Shown: positions 9,804 through 18,673, numbered from the stretch's first letter. The stretch: 36,633 nt of DNA from Coriobacteriaceae bacterium (GCA_013824215.1 PNNM01000003.1:1-36633); one strand, 5' to 3'. Program-made: numbers and translations. Notes: a model not told the origin generated them from the sequence alone.

Positions 9804-11045
9804 CTAGCTCACCTCGACGGTCTCTTCGGCGCACGAGAACTCGGTGCCGGTGACGGCGCACGATAGCGCGGACGGTGACAGGTGCAGGTCGCCGTGGATC
9901 GGCCAGTCCATGCCGGAGACGCGAGCGATGGTGGGCTCGCCGGCCTTCGGCATCCAGACGCGGTCGGGCTCCGGCATGACTGCGCGGATGGCGCTCTCCT
10001 CGGAGGCGACCATCAGCACGCTGCCGGTGCGCGCGGCCACGAGCGGGCGCAGCTTGATGCGGTCGTTCAGCGCCACCATGCCGCCGTTGAAGCCGAGCAC
10101 GATGGCGAAGGGGCCGTTCAGCATGCCCGGGCCGTAGACGGCGCGCAGCGAGCGCAGAAGAGCCTGCTCGTCTTCCGGCATCCGGTCGATCTCGGTCCAC
10201 AGCGGGCTCGCGAGCGCCTTGCAGGCCAGCTCGAGCGGGAGCTTGTGGCGGCGCAGCATCAGGTCGAACAGGTAGGCGGCCACCTCGGTGTCCGTGCCCA
10301 GCGTGCACTTGTAGCCGAACGCCTCGAGATAGCGGCTGTTGATGCCGTAGCTCGAGATCTCGCCGTTGTGCACGATCGACCAGTCGAGCAGCGTGAAGGG
10401 GTGCGCGCCGCCCCACCAGCCCGGCGTGTTGGTCGGGAAGCGGTTGTGGCCGACCCAGGTGTGCGCCGAGTACTCCTCGAGGCGGTAGTAGTGCGCGATC
10501 TCCTCGGGATAGCCCACGCCCTTGAAGGCACCCATGTTCTTGCCCGACGAGGCCACGAACGCGCCGTCGACGGTGCCGTTGATGAGCATGACGGCGTGCA
10601 CGACGAAGTCCTCGGCGCTCTCGTCTCCTGCGTGGAGCTTGTCGGCGTCGGGGCGCAGGAAGTAGCGCCACAACAGCGGGGCGTCGTCGATGCCCTTGAC
10701 CGCGCGCGTCGGCATCGGCTCGGCGAGGTCCACGGCGAAGAAGCGCCCGAGGACCTCCTCGGCGTTCTGCCGCGCTGCGGTGTCGGCGTACATCATGTGG
10801 AAGCAGAAGTGGTCCGCGAACTCGGGGTAGATGCCGTAGCCGGCGAATCCGCCACCGAGCCCGTTGCCGCGGTCGTGCTGTATGGCCAGCGCGCGGATCG
10901 CGATCTCGCCGCCCATGAGCGAACCGGACTCGTCGCAGATGCCCATCAGGCCGCAGCCCCCGTGGATCTTGAACGGCGACTCCTCGCGGAAGCGGCGGGG
11001 GTCGAAGTCCCTGACTGCGTCGATGTCGTACGGCACTGCGATCAC
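9804..11045 (-). CDS. Class II glutamine amidotransferase (glutamate synthase GltB1-like)
   Basis: HGGCGLMGI candidate nucleophile, HNRFPTNTPGWWGGAHPFTLLDWSIVHNGEISSYGIN, GTDTEVAAYLFD. GTG start overlaps the stop of the upstream gene. Confidence 0.9.
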   Translation of the reverse strand: MIAVPYDIDAVRDFDPRRFREESPFKIHGGCGLMGICDESGSLMGGEIAIRALAIQHDRGNGLGGGFAGYGIYPEFADHFCFHMMYADTAARQNAEEVLGRFFAVDLAEPMPTRAVKGIDDAPLLWRYFLRPDADKLHAGDESAEDFVVHAVMLINGTVDGAFVASSGKNMGAFKGVGYPEEIAHYYRLEEYSAHTWVGHNRFPTNTPGWWGGAHPFTLLDWSIVHNGEISSYGINSRYLEAFGYKCTLGTDTEVAAYLFDLMLRRHKLPLELACKALASPLWTEIDRMPEDEQALLRSLRAVYGPGMLNGPFAIVLGFNGGMVALNDRIKLRPLVAARTGSVLMVASEESAIRAVMPEPDRVWMPKAGEPTIARVSGMDWPIHGDLHLSPSALSCAVTGTEFSCAEETVEVS

Positions 11046-12361
11046 TCCTCGTCCATCAGGCGGGCGATGACGTCGCCGCCGGACACGGGCAAAGGCGAAA
11101 GGCCGAGCTTGGCGCGGGCGCCCTCCTTGGGCTTGCCGAGCGCTCCGGTCTCGAGGAAGGTGCGGTACGCCGAGGCCACGGACTCGGGTCCGGCCTCGGC
11201 GGCCATGGCGATCTCCTTCAGCTTCCGGAACGCCTCCGCCATGCCGATGTGGCTGTGGCACAGCTCCTGGCACGTGTAGCACTCGAGGCACTTCCACAGC
11301 TGCCCAGCGGCGACCACCTCGTCGATCTCGCCGCGCAGGAGCTGGCCGATGACCTCGGTGGGCTGGAACTCGCCGTCGACGGTACACACCGGGCAGTCGT
11401 CCTTGCACGCCTGGCAGGCGTAGCACTTGCCGAGGAGCGCGACGTCGAAGTCCTTCGCGATGCGCTCCTTGTCCGAGGCGCGCGCTCCCCACTTGGCCAG
11501 GAACGGCTCGACGGAGACGCGGTGCATGTCCAGGCCGATCTCCTCGGGTGTGTGGCCCATGCCGAGCGCGATGAGCTCGGAGAGGAAGAAGACGGGGACG
11601 TGGATGTCCTCGTTGGCGCGCTGGAGCGCGGCCTGGTTCAGGTCGAACTGCTGGAAGCAGCTCGGGCAGACCACCACGAGGGCGTCGACCTCCTCGCGTT
11701 TGAGGTCCTCGAGCTTGCGGCGGCAGAACGCCAGCGCGCCCTCACGCTCGCCCACACGGTCGAGCGCGCCGCCGCAGCACTGCATCTTGGTGGGGTAGTC
11801 GACGACCTTGGCGCCCAGCGCGGTCACGAACTGCTCGACCTTGACCGGGTGCAGCGGGTCGTCCCAGCGCACCGCCGGTTGCGGGCGCAGCAGATGGCAG
11901 CCGTAGTGGACGGCCACGCGCATCCCCCAGAACGGCTTCGTGATCCTGGACGCCACGAGCGCGCTGCCGAGCTCGTCGGTCAGCCACTCGGCGAAGTGCG
12001 TGATCTTGAGGTCGCCGGCGTAGTGCAGGCCCTCGGCGGCGAGCCGCTCGTTGATGCGCTCGCGCGAGCGCCAGTCGGTGGCCAAGTGGCTCGCCGCCTC
12101 GCGGAAGGTCGAGTAGCAGCCGTTGCAGGGAGTGACCACGTCGAGGCCGGCGCGCTCCACGAGCGCCAGGTTGCGGGCGGCGGTGGTGTAGAACGTCTCC
12201 TCGTCAGACGACTTCACGAGCACGCCCTCAGGGCAGCACGTGTGGCCGTCGAGCTCGTGGACGGTGGCGCCGAGGTCGGCGAACGCCAAGCGCGTCGCCT
12301 TCTCGATGAACGGGAAGCGCGCCGGGATGGTGCATCCCCAGAAGACCGCGAAGTCGTTCAT
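11042..12361 (-). CDS. Heterodisulfide reductase-like fusion: HdrB-type CCG domains followed by HdrC-type 2x[4Fe-4S] domain
   Basis: FWGCTIPARFP, TCCPEG, CNGCYSTF, YGCHLLRP, QCCGGALDR, CPSCFQQFD, then CYACQACKDDCPVC...CLECYTCQELCHSHIGM. Confidence 0.9.
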   Translation of the reverse strand: MNDFAVFWGCTIPARFPFIEKATRLAFADLGATVHELDGHTCCPEGVLVKSSDEETFYTTAARNLALVERAGLDVVTPCNGCYSTFREAASHLATDWRSRERINERLAAEGLHYAGDLKITHFAEWLTDELGSALVASRITKPFWGMRVAVHYGCHLLRPQPAVRWDDPLHPVKVEQFVTALGAKVVDYPTKMQCCGGALDRVGEREGALAFCRRKLEDLKREEVDALVVVCPSCFQQFDLNQAALQRANEDIHVPVFFLSELIALGMGHTPEEIGLDMHRVSVEPFLAKWGARASDKERIAKDFDVALLGKCYACQACKDDCPVCTVDGEFQPTEVIGQLLRGEIDEVVAAGQLWKCLECYTCQELCHSHIGMAEAFRKLKEIAMAAEAGPESVASAYRTFLETGALGKPKEGARAKLGLSPLPVSGGDVIARLMDEE

Positions 12362-12596
12362 ACAGCTCTGCTCTCGCCTCCGTTGCGCGTACCCGAGACG
12401 AACGAAAACGCCCGCCTCGGCCACGTCGATCGGGCCGGGCGAGCGCCATTGCTCGCTTGATGCATGGGCGGCACGCCTTCGTGCCGGTAACCGAGAGTCT
12501 AGCAGGCGCCGTGCCGAGTTGGAAGGGGCGCGAAACGCATACGAAACGTCCGGGTGCTCGGTGCGTGGGCCCTGCCGGGCGTCGCGGGTCCGCGAG

Positions 12597-13880
12597 CTAC
12601 CGCCCCGAAGGGCTCCGTGCGCCGTAGTGCGCCGCGACGGTGGCGCCGAACGCCTCGGCACGGCGCAGCTCGGTGAAACCCATCGTGGCAGTGCACATGA
12701 CTTCGTGGGGAGGCTCCGGATTGCACACGATCCCGTACTCCTCGGCGCGCTCCCACAAAGGAGTGCCGGGCAGCACGTTGAGCGAGGAGAGCTGCACCTT
12801 GCCCGGATCGAGCGAGAGCAGGTAGTCAAGGCCGGCCGCGAGGTCGTCGGCCGTGTCGCCCGGCAGTCCGACGATGAGATCGCACTCGACGGCGATGCCC
12901 GCCTGCTTGCACGCCTCCACGCCAGCGGAGAAGCGCTCGCGATCGAACCTGCGGTTGCATCGCTCGAGCGTGGTCGCGCTCACGGTCTGGGGCCCGGTCT
13001 CGACCGAGACCACGCCGGCGCGGCGCAGGAGCGCGGCCTCCTCGGTGCCGATCCGCTCGATGTCCACCTCGATCGTGTGGAGCCGCACGCCCTGCCTCGC
13101 CCACGGCTCGAGGACGTCGCCGAGCCATTCCAGCCGCTCGCGGGTGAGATTGAAGACGGGGTCGATGAAGGACAGGCTGCGCGCTCGCCCGGAGCCGGCG
13201 ATCGCCTCGATCTCCGCCGCGACACGCTCCTGCGAGAAGTAGCGGATGCGATCGTAGCCCTTACCCTCGTAGCAGTACGCGCAACTCCTCGGACACCCGC
13301 GATACGTCTCGATGTAGGTGAGATCGCCGTGTGCTCCGAGCAGACCGCTCGCATACGGGGAGGGGATCGAGTCGAGATCCGCGATGAGCGGACGCGCGGG
13401 AGCGGAGACGACCCCGTCGTCCCGGCGGGTCGTCACGCCGTCCACGTACCACAAGCGTCCGCCATGGAGCATCGCGCCGAGCAGCTCCGCGAATGTCTCC
13501 TCGCCCTCGCCGCGCACGATCGTGTCGACGTACGGATGCGTCTCGAGTATCTGCTCGGCCATGGGACTGACCTCCGGCCCGCCCAGCACGATGTGGATCC
13601 CGGGAGACGTGCGCTTCACGATGGAGCACACCTGGTAGATATGCTGGGCGTTCCAGCACTTGACGGACATCCCGAGGACATCGGGCTCGAGCCGCAGTAT
13701 CCGATACGCCACCCACCACGGGTCCATGTCGCTGTCGAGATCCAGCGTCATGAAGCCGACGCGCCCCGCGAGCCGGGGCGCCTGCTCGGCGTACGCACGC
13801 ACGTACCCGAGGGCGAGCGACTGATGCCCGGGGGCGTTGAGGGCGACGAGCGCCACCTTCAGGTCCGGCGTCGCGCTCAT
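12597..13880 (-). CDS. B12-binding domain radical SAM protein
   Basis: N-terminal B12-binding-like fold (VALVALNAPGHQSLALGYVRAYAE...VLGGPEVSP), then YRGCPRSCAYCYEGKGYDRIRYFS (CxxxCxxC) and DLIVGLPGDTADD. Confidence 0.93.
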   Translation of the reverse strand: MSATPDLKVALVALNAPGHQSLALGYVRAYAEQAPRLAGRVGFMTLDLDSDMDPWWVAYRILRLEPDVLGMSVKCWNAQHIYQVCSIVKRTSPGIHIVLGGPEVSPMAEQILETHPYVDTIVRGEGEETFAELLGAMLHGGRLWYVDGVTTRRDDGVVSAPARPLIADLDSIPSPYASGLLGAHGDLTYIETYRGCPRSCAYCYEGKGYDRIRYFSQERVAAEIEAIAGSGRARSLSFIDPVFNLTRERLEWLGDVLEPWARQGVRLHTIEVDIERIGTEEAALLRRAGVVSVETGPQTVSATTLERCNRRFDRERFSAGVEACKQAGIAVECDLIVGLPGDTADDLAAGLDYLLSLDPGKVQLSSLNVLPGTPLWERAEEYGIVCNPEPPHEVMCTATMGFTELRRAEAFGATVAAHYGARSPSGR

Positions 13881-14596
13881 CTCGCCGCTCCCGCGCCGAG
13901 CAATTCCACCGGAGGCCTCGCGTAGAGCCCCTCGGCACACTCGCCGGTCCCGACCGTGCACACCCACGCGCCGGACACCATCCCCGTGTCGACGGCGGCC
14001 TCGACCCAGGGGAGCGCCTGCGATCCGAGGGATGCGCGGGACAGATCGAGCGCGATGCTGCGGACGCCGTTCTGCGCGAGGGCGAGTACGGCCCCCGGAA
14101 GCGCCTGCAGGTTGTGCGCGCAGACGGGGACGCGCCCGCAGAGGATGTGCGGTGCCGACAGCGCGTCGAACGCCTCGCCGAGCGCACGCATGCCGGCCAG
14201 CGCCCTCTCGAACGAACCGGGACGGCCGGACAGGGAGTCGTGCGTCATCGCGTCCCCAGCCAGGACCGTGACCCGGACGTGTGTCACACCCTCGTCGGCG
14301 ACCATGCTCGCGATCCCCGGCCTCGACAGCGCCTCTCCCGCGGTCACCACACACAGGCGCTCGACCCCGAGCTCCATCACCGCGTGGATCAGCCGGCCTG
14401 CTTCCGGATGCTCGAGGGGGTCCGGCCCGACAAGCGTCAGATTCGGCCCCGGGCCCGCGGACCACGCGTCGACGATACAGCGCGCCCGCTCGACGATCCG
14501 CTCGACGGGATCGTAACTGACGTCCTCTTCGGCCGAGCACCGCAGACAGGACACGGCATCGCCTGCGCCGACCGGCACGGCGCCGAACTTGATCAC
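13877..14596 (-). CDS. Radical-SAM-like (TIM-barrel) protein lacking a canonical CxxxCxxC motif
   Basis: GTG-start ORF whose 3' end overlaps the ATG of the downstream B12-rSAM gene. Radical-SAM-like segments (NLTLVGPDPLEHPEAGRLIHAV, THDSLSGRPGSFERALAGMRAL), but the N-terminal cysteines are only CLRC. Confidence 0.6.
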   Translation of the reverse strand: MIKFGAVPVGAGDAVSCLRCSAEEDVSYDPVERIVERARCIVDAWSAGPGPNLTLVGPDPLEHPEAGRLIHAVMELGVERLCVVTAGEALSRPGIASMVADEGVTHVRVTVLAGDAMTHDSLSGRPGSFERALAGMRALGEAFDALSAPHILCGRVPVCAHNLQALPGAVLALAQNGVRSIALDLSRASLGSQALPWVEAAVDTGMVSGAWVCTVGTGECAEGLYARPPVELLGAGAAR

Positions 14597-14783
14597 TCGA
14601 AAGACTCCCAGCCTCGGAGGGAACACGTCACGAGAGGCCGAAGATGGGCGAACGACCCCTATGTTACACGGGCGGCCGGCTGCCTGCGCCAGCTTTGGAA
14701 GCGACGCGGCCGGTCCGTGTCCCCGTTCGCTGCAGCGGGTAAGAGCCGTCATGGACACGGGCGCCCGTGACAGGGAGGCGGCC

Positions 14784-15614
14784 ATGGGAAGCGACACGCT
14801 CGTCATCGCGCAGTTCTCGGACTTCCACTGCGGGGACGCGAGGTTCGACCCCCGCCTCATGCGGGCGGTTGTCGACGAGATCGTCGAGCTGTTACCGGAC
14901 CTGGTCGTGGTACCGGGGGACCTCACCGAGCAGGGCTATCTCGACCAGTTCGTCGACGCGCGCAGCTGGCTGGAGCAGCTCGAGTGTCCGAACGTGGTCA
15001 TCGTCCCGGGCAACCACGACGCCCGCAACGTCGGCTTCATGCACTTCGAGACGCTGTTCGGCCAGCGGTTCTCGAGCACGCTCCTGCCGTACGGCGAGGG
15101 AGGCGCGCGCGCGGCGCGCGTCGTGGCCGTCGACTCCAGCCGGCCCGATCTGAACCAAGGCGAGATCGGGCGGGACCGCTACCGGTGGCTGTTCGACCAG
15201 CTGACCGAGGAGGACGACGCGGTCCGGATGCTCGTGATGCACCATCACCTCGTCAGTGTCCCGGGCACGGGGCGAGAGCGGAACATCCTCTGGGACGCCG
15301 GCGACGTGCTGCAGATACTCTCCGAGTGCCGCACCGACCTCGTGCTCGCCGGACACAAGCACGTGCCGTACGTGTGGCAGGTCAACGGCATCGTCATCGC
15401 CACGAGCGGGACCGCCGCCACGCGACGGACGCGCGGCCGCACGCCGCCGTCGTTCAACATCGTGCGAGTCACGCCGGAGGAGATACGCGTGACCATGCGC
15501 AACACCGGTCAGTCCACGGGGCGCGAGACGGTGTTCCCACGGCGACCTGAGATCGCGGTCGGCGGCACCGCTCGACGGGGCGCGACCGAACCGGGCGTGG
15601 CGATGAAACTGTAG
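14784..15614 (+). CDS. Metallophosphoesterase (calcineurin-like)
   Basis: IAQFSDFHCGD, VVVPGDLTEQG, VIVPGNHDARN, MHHHLV, LVLAGHKHVPYVW: the full calcineurin-like motif series. Confidence 0.93.
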   Translation: MGSDTLVIAQFSDFHCGDARFDPRLMRAVVDEIVELLPDLVVVPGDLTEQGYLDQFVDARSWLEQLECPNVVIVPGNHDARNVGFMHFETLFGQRFSSTLLPYGEGGARAARVVAVDSSRPDLNQGEIGRDRYRWLFDQLTEEDDAVRMLVMHHHLVSVPGTGRERNILWDAGDVLQILSECRTDLVLAGHKHVPYVWQVNGIVIATSGTAATRRTRGRTPPSFNIVRVTPEEIRVTMRNTGQSTGRETVFPRRPEIAVGGTARRGATEPGVAMKL

Positions 15615-15661
15615 CGCGCCCCGACATGACGGCGCGTCTTCCGACGACTCGCGCGTCGCCC

Positions 15662-15724
15662 TTGACGAACGCGCGCCGTGGTAATACCTTCGATACCACT
15701 TCCGATACTACCCGAGGTGATACC
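15662..15724 (+). promoter_or_regulatory. Candidate promoter/operator of RHH-PIN toxin-antitoxin module with repeated ATACC elements
   Basis: TTGACG (15662-15667), 17 bp, TACCTT (15685-15690), overlapped and followed by GGTAATACC, GATACCAC, GATACTACC and GTGATACC up to the GTG start. Confidence 0.4.
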
Positions 15725-16021
15725 GTGGCCAAGACCACGATCTCCGTGCCGGACGCCTTGCTCGCCGACATCGATCGTCGGGCGGCTGACAGCGGCATGA
15801 CTCGCAGCGGCTTCGTCCAGGAGGCCGCCGCTCGCTACATCACCACCCTCGACGAGGAGCAGACACGGCTCGAGCGCGAGAAGCGCATCAGCAAGGCGAT
15901 CGAGGGTATGCGCGAGATCGCCGAGCACATGCCGCCCGGCACCGACGGCACCGCGATCATCCGGCACTTCCGTGACCTGCCCGAGCCGTGGCTCACGCCA
16001 CACAAGGACGCCGACGAATGA
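15725..16021 (+). CDS. Ribbon-helix-helix antitoxin (VapB/CopG-like)
   Basis: VAKTTISVPDALLADIDRRAADSGMTRSGFVQEAAARYI is a typical RHH motif. GTG start. Stop overlaps the next ATG. Confidence 0.82.
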   Translation: MAKTTISVPDALLADIDRRAADSGMTRSGFVQEAAARYITTLDEEQTRLEREKRISKAIEGMREIAEHMPPGTDGTAIIRHFRDLPEPWLTPHKDADE

Positions 16022-16437
16022 GCGACCAGCTTCCCGTCTTCGTCGTCGATAGCTCGGTCGCCTACAAGTGGTTCAACGCGAAGGGCGAAACGCACGTCGA
16101 GGCGGCACTGCAGCTGCTGTCCGGGCACGCCACACGCGCGCTCCTCTTGGCTGCGCCGGCGCACATGCCGTCGGAAGTGATGAACGGACTGCGATTCGCG
16201 GGGCTTGACGTCGAGTACCTGCGTCGCGCGCCCGAGAAGCTGATGGGCGCCGAGATCGCCACCTTCCCCCTCGACGCCGAGTTGCTCGCTTCCGCGCTCG
16301 ACTTGGCGCTCGCCCACGATCTGACGATCCACGACGCGCTCTTCCCGGCCCTCGCGATCCGGCTCGACTGCGAACTCGTGACCGCCGACCGTGCGCAGGC
16401 TCGCGTCCGCGAATGCCCGGTGCGCCTGCTGTCCTGA
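16018..16437 (+). CDS. PIN-domain toxin (VapC-like)
   Basis: FVVDSSVAYKWF at N-terminus, conserved acidic residues, LTIHDALFPALAIRLDCELVTADRAQ at C-terminus. Confidence 0.88.
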   Translation: MSDQLPVFVVDSSVAYKWFNAKGETHVEAALQLLSGHATRALLLAAPAHMPSEVMNGLRFAGLDVEYLRRAPEKLMGAEIATFPLDAELLASALDLALAHDLTIHDALFPALAIRLDCELVTADRAQARVRECPVRLLS

Positions 16438-16469
16438 GCGGGTCGCCCGCAAGAGCGGCACCACGCCGG

Positions 16470-17045
16470 CTACGGCTCGGCCCCGGCCTCGGCGGCGAGC
16501 ACGACGGCCTCGGCGATCTCCCGCAGCGTCTTGCGCTTGTCCATCGCGAGCTTCTGCAAACGCCGGAACGCGTCGGGCTCGCTCAGTCCCCCGGCCATGA
16601 GCACGCCCTTGGCGCGGTCGACGGCCTTGCGCGTCTCGAGCCGCTCGTTCAGGTCCGAGATCTCCTCGGCGAGTGCTCGGGCCTCGGCGAAGCGGGCCGT
16701 GGCGATCTCCATGGCCGGGAGCACGTCGGCCTTGGTGAACGGCTTGACGACGTAGCCCATCGCACCGGCCTCCGTGGCCTGCCTGACCACGTCGGCTTGC
16801 GAGAACGCCGTCACCATCACCACCGGCGCCAGCTGCTCCTCGCCGATGACGCGCGCGGCCTCCAGCCCGTCCATGCCGGGCATCTTCACGTCCATGAACA
16901 CGATGTCGGGTCGCTTGTCGCGCGCGGCCGAGACAGCTTCGGCGCCATCGCGTGCCTCACCCACGACCTCGTGGCCCTCCTCCTCCAGCATCTCGCGCAG
17001 GTCCATGCGGATGAGGCCCTCGTCCTCGGCGATGATCACGCGCAT
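16470..17045 (-). CDS. pdtaR: ANTAR-domain response regulator (PdtaR-like)
   Basis: REC domain VIIAEDEGLIRMDLREML...DIVFMDVKMPGMDG...GYVVKPF and C-terminal ANTAR (RLETRKAVDRAKGVLMAGGLSEPDAFRRLQKLAMDKRKTLREIAEAVV). Confidence 0.9.
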   Translation of the reverse strand: MRVIIAEDEGLIRMDLREMLEEEGHEVVGEARDGAEAVSAARDKRPDIVFMDVKMPGMDGLEAARVIGEEQLAPVVMVTAFSQADVVRQATEAGAMGYVVKPFTKADVLPAMEIATARFAEARALAEEISDLNERLETRKAVDRAKGVLMAGGLSEPDAFRRLQKLAMDKRKTLREIAEAVVLAAEAGAEP

Positions 17046-17046
17046 G

Positions 17047-18465
17047 TCAGCGACCCTCCTCCCCGTTGCCGAGCGGAACGCGCACCGTGACCGCGGTCCC
17101 GCGGCTACGGGAGAACGACAGCGTGCCGCGCAGGTCGTCCTGGACCAGAGTGCGGACGATGGCGAGCCCCAGGTGGCCGCCGGACTCCGGGTCGACGTCC
17201 GCGGGCATCCCGGGACCGTCGTCGTGGACCTGGAGCACGACCTCGTCGGGCTCCCGGCGCATGCTCACGGTGACGACACCCGCCGGACGGCCGGCCACGC
17301 CGTGCTCGATCGCGTTGTGGACGAGCTCGGCGGCCACCAGCGACAGCGACGTCGCGACCGCGGCGGAGACGTAGCCGGTGTCGCCCTCGGTCATCACCGT
17401 GACGCCCGGGCTCTCGCCGGCCATGCCACGACGCACCTGCTCGACCACTGTGCGGCAGACCTCGGCGAAGTCCACGCGCTCGTCGCTGGCGCCGGCGAGC
17501 ATCTCGTGCACGACCGCCATCGAGGTCACGCGCTCGACCGCCTCGGAGAGCGAGCGACGCTCGTTGTCGGACTGCGCGCGACGGGCCTGGAGCCGCAGGA
17601 GCGCGGCGATGGTCTGAAGGTTGTTCTTCACGCGATGGTGTACCTCGCGGATGGTCGTCTCCTTGACCTTGAGCTCCTGCTCGCGGCGCCTGGCCTCGGT
17701 GACATCCTCGACCAGCACAAAGGCACCCCGCTCGAGAGCGATCGTGCGGTAGAGCAGCGAGCGGCCCGCGAACTCCACCTCGGCAGCCGCGGCCGTTCCC
17801 GGCTCGGCCACTCGGGCTATGGCGAGGCCGCCGCCGGGCAGCTCGGCGGCGTGCGCGCCGCGGACGCTCTCCACACCGGCGAGCTTCATGATCGTCACCG
17901 CGTTCGGGCTCGCGTAGACCAGCGCGCCGTCCGGTCCGATGCGCATGACGCCGTCGCCCGCTGTGCGGGTCGTGGCGAACGGCGCTGCGGTCTCCACGTC
18001 ACGCAGTGGTGAGATCGACAGCACACCGAGCAGGTCGTCGGCCAAGCGCATGAACTCGGTCTCCATCGTGCCCGGCGCCTCGGCGACCTGACTCGCGAGA
18101 TTCTCGACGAACACGGCGTACGGCATCTCGCCGCCGATCGGGTAGGCCGAGGTCACGTAGCTGATCCCGCGCGTCGTGCGCCGGCGCTCCCCGCGGACGG
18201 TGCGCCCTGATCCGAGCGCCTCGTACGCCTCGGGCTCCTCGGAAGCGGCGAGCGTCTGCCCCAGGCGCGAGACTGCCAGCGCCGCGACCGCCGTGATGGG
18301 ACGGGCGTCGGCTATCACGCGCAGCGAGCCGTCGGCACCGGCCACGGCGAGCGCCACATCGCCGTAGGCCATGTCGGCGACGAGCTGCAGGTTGGCGGCG
18401 AAGTTGGCGAGGTGGTCGCGCGCGGGCGCGGCGAGGGTGCCCGGGATCTCGATGTCGGTGTCCAT
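17047..18465 (-). CDS. pdtaS: PdtaS-like histidine kinase (HisKA_2/HWE-type)
   Basis: TTIREVHHRVKNNLQTIAALLRLQARR H-box, ELVHNAIEHG, VHDDGPGMP, LGLAIVRTLV, immediately upstream of the ANTAR regulator. Confidence 0.9.
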   Translation of the reverse strand: MDTDIEIPGTLAAPARDHLANFAANLQLVADMAYGDVALAVAGADGSLRVIADARPITAVAALAVSRLGQTLAASEEPEAYEALGSGRTVRGERRRTTRGISYVTSAYPIGGEMPYAVFVENLASQVAEAPGTMETEFMRLADDLLGVLSISPLRDVETAAPFATTRTAGDGVMRIGPDGALVYASPNAVTIMKLAGVESVRGAHAAELPGGGLAIARVAEPGTAAAAEVEFAGRSLLYRTIALERGAFVLVEDVTEARRREQELKVKETTIREVHHRVKNNLQTIAALLRLQARRAQSDNERRSLSEAVERVTSMAVVHEMLAGASDERVDFAEVCRTVVEQVRRGMAGESPGVTVMTEGDTGYVSAAVATSLSLVAAELVHNAIEHGVAGRPAGVVTVSMRREPDEVVLQVHDDGPGMPADVDPESGGHLGLAIVRTLVQDDLRGTLSFSRSRGTAVTVRVPLGNGEEGR

Positions 18466-18526
18466 GCGCCGATTGTACGACAGCACCCGGCCGCTGCTCG
18501 GCTGATATCATGGTGCGGCCGCGGAG

Positions 18527-18612
18527 GCCCGGGTGGCGGAACGGCAGACGCAGAGGTCTCAAAAACCTCCGGGGGAAACCCCGTGTGGGTTCGACTCCCA
18601 CCCCGGGCACCA
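18527..18612 (+). tRNA. tRNA-Leu(CAA), CCA encoded
   Basis: GCCCGGG/CCCGGGC acceptor stem, anticodon stem GAGGT-CTCAAAA-ACCTC with CAA anticodon, long variable arm, GGTTCGACTCC T-arm, 3' ACCA. Confidence 0.95.
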
Positions 18613-18653
18613 CTCACAACCCGCACGCGCAACCAGGGGATCCCGGTAAGGCG

Positions 18654-18673
18654 CGGTTCCGAACCGGTTCCGG
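18654..18673. repeat. Overlapping palindromes between tRNA-Leu and DUF4258 gene (candidate operator)
   Basis: CGGTTC-C-GAACCG (18654-18666) overlapping AACCGGTT (18662-18669). Confidence 0.4.

Noticed and set aside
8425-9807. 460-aa plus-strand ORF opposite the glutamate synthase FMN subunit
   Set aside because: Low-complexity His/Val/Asp-rich translation typical of antisense high-GC frames; the opposite strand has clear motifs.
12362-12596. Riboswitch or T-box in the leader of the glutamate synthase operon
   Set aside because: Some pairing potential in GC-rich sequence, but no recognisable conserved riboswitch core; would need covariance search.
12240-13925. 561-aa plus-strand ORF opposite the B12-radical SAM gene
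   Set aside because: Shadow ORF without domain motifs.
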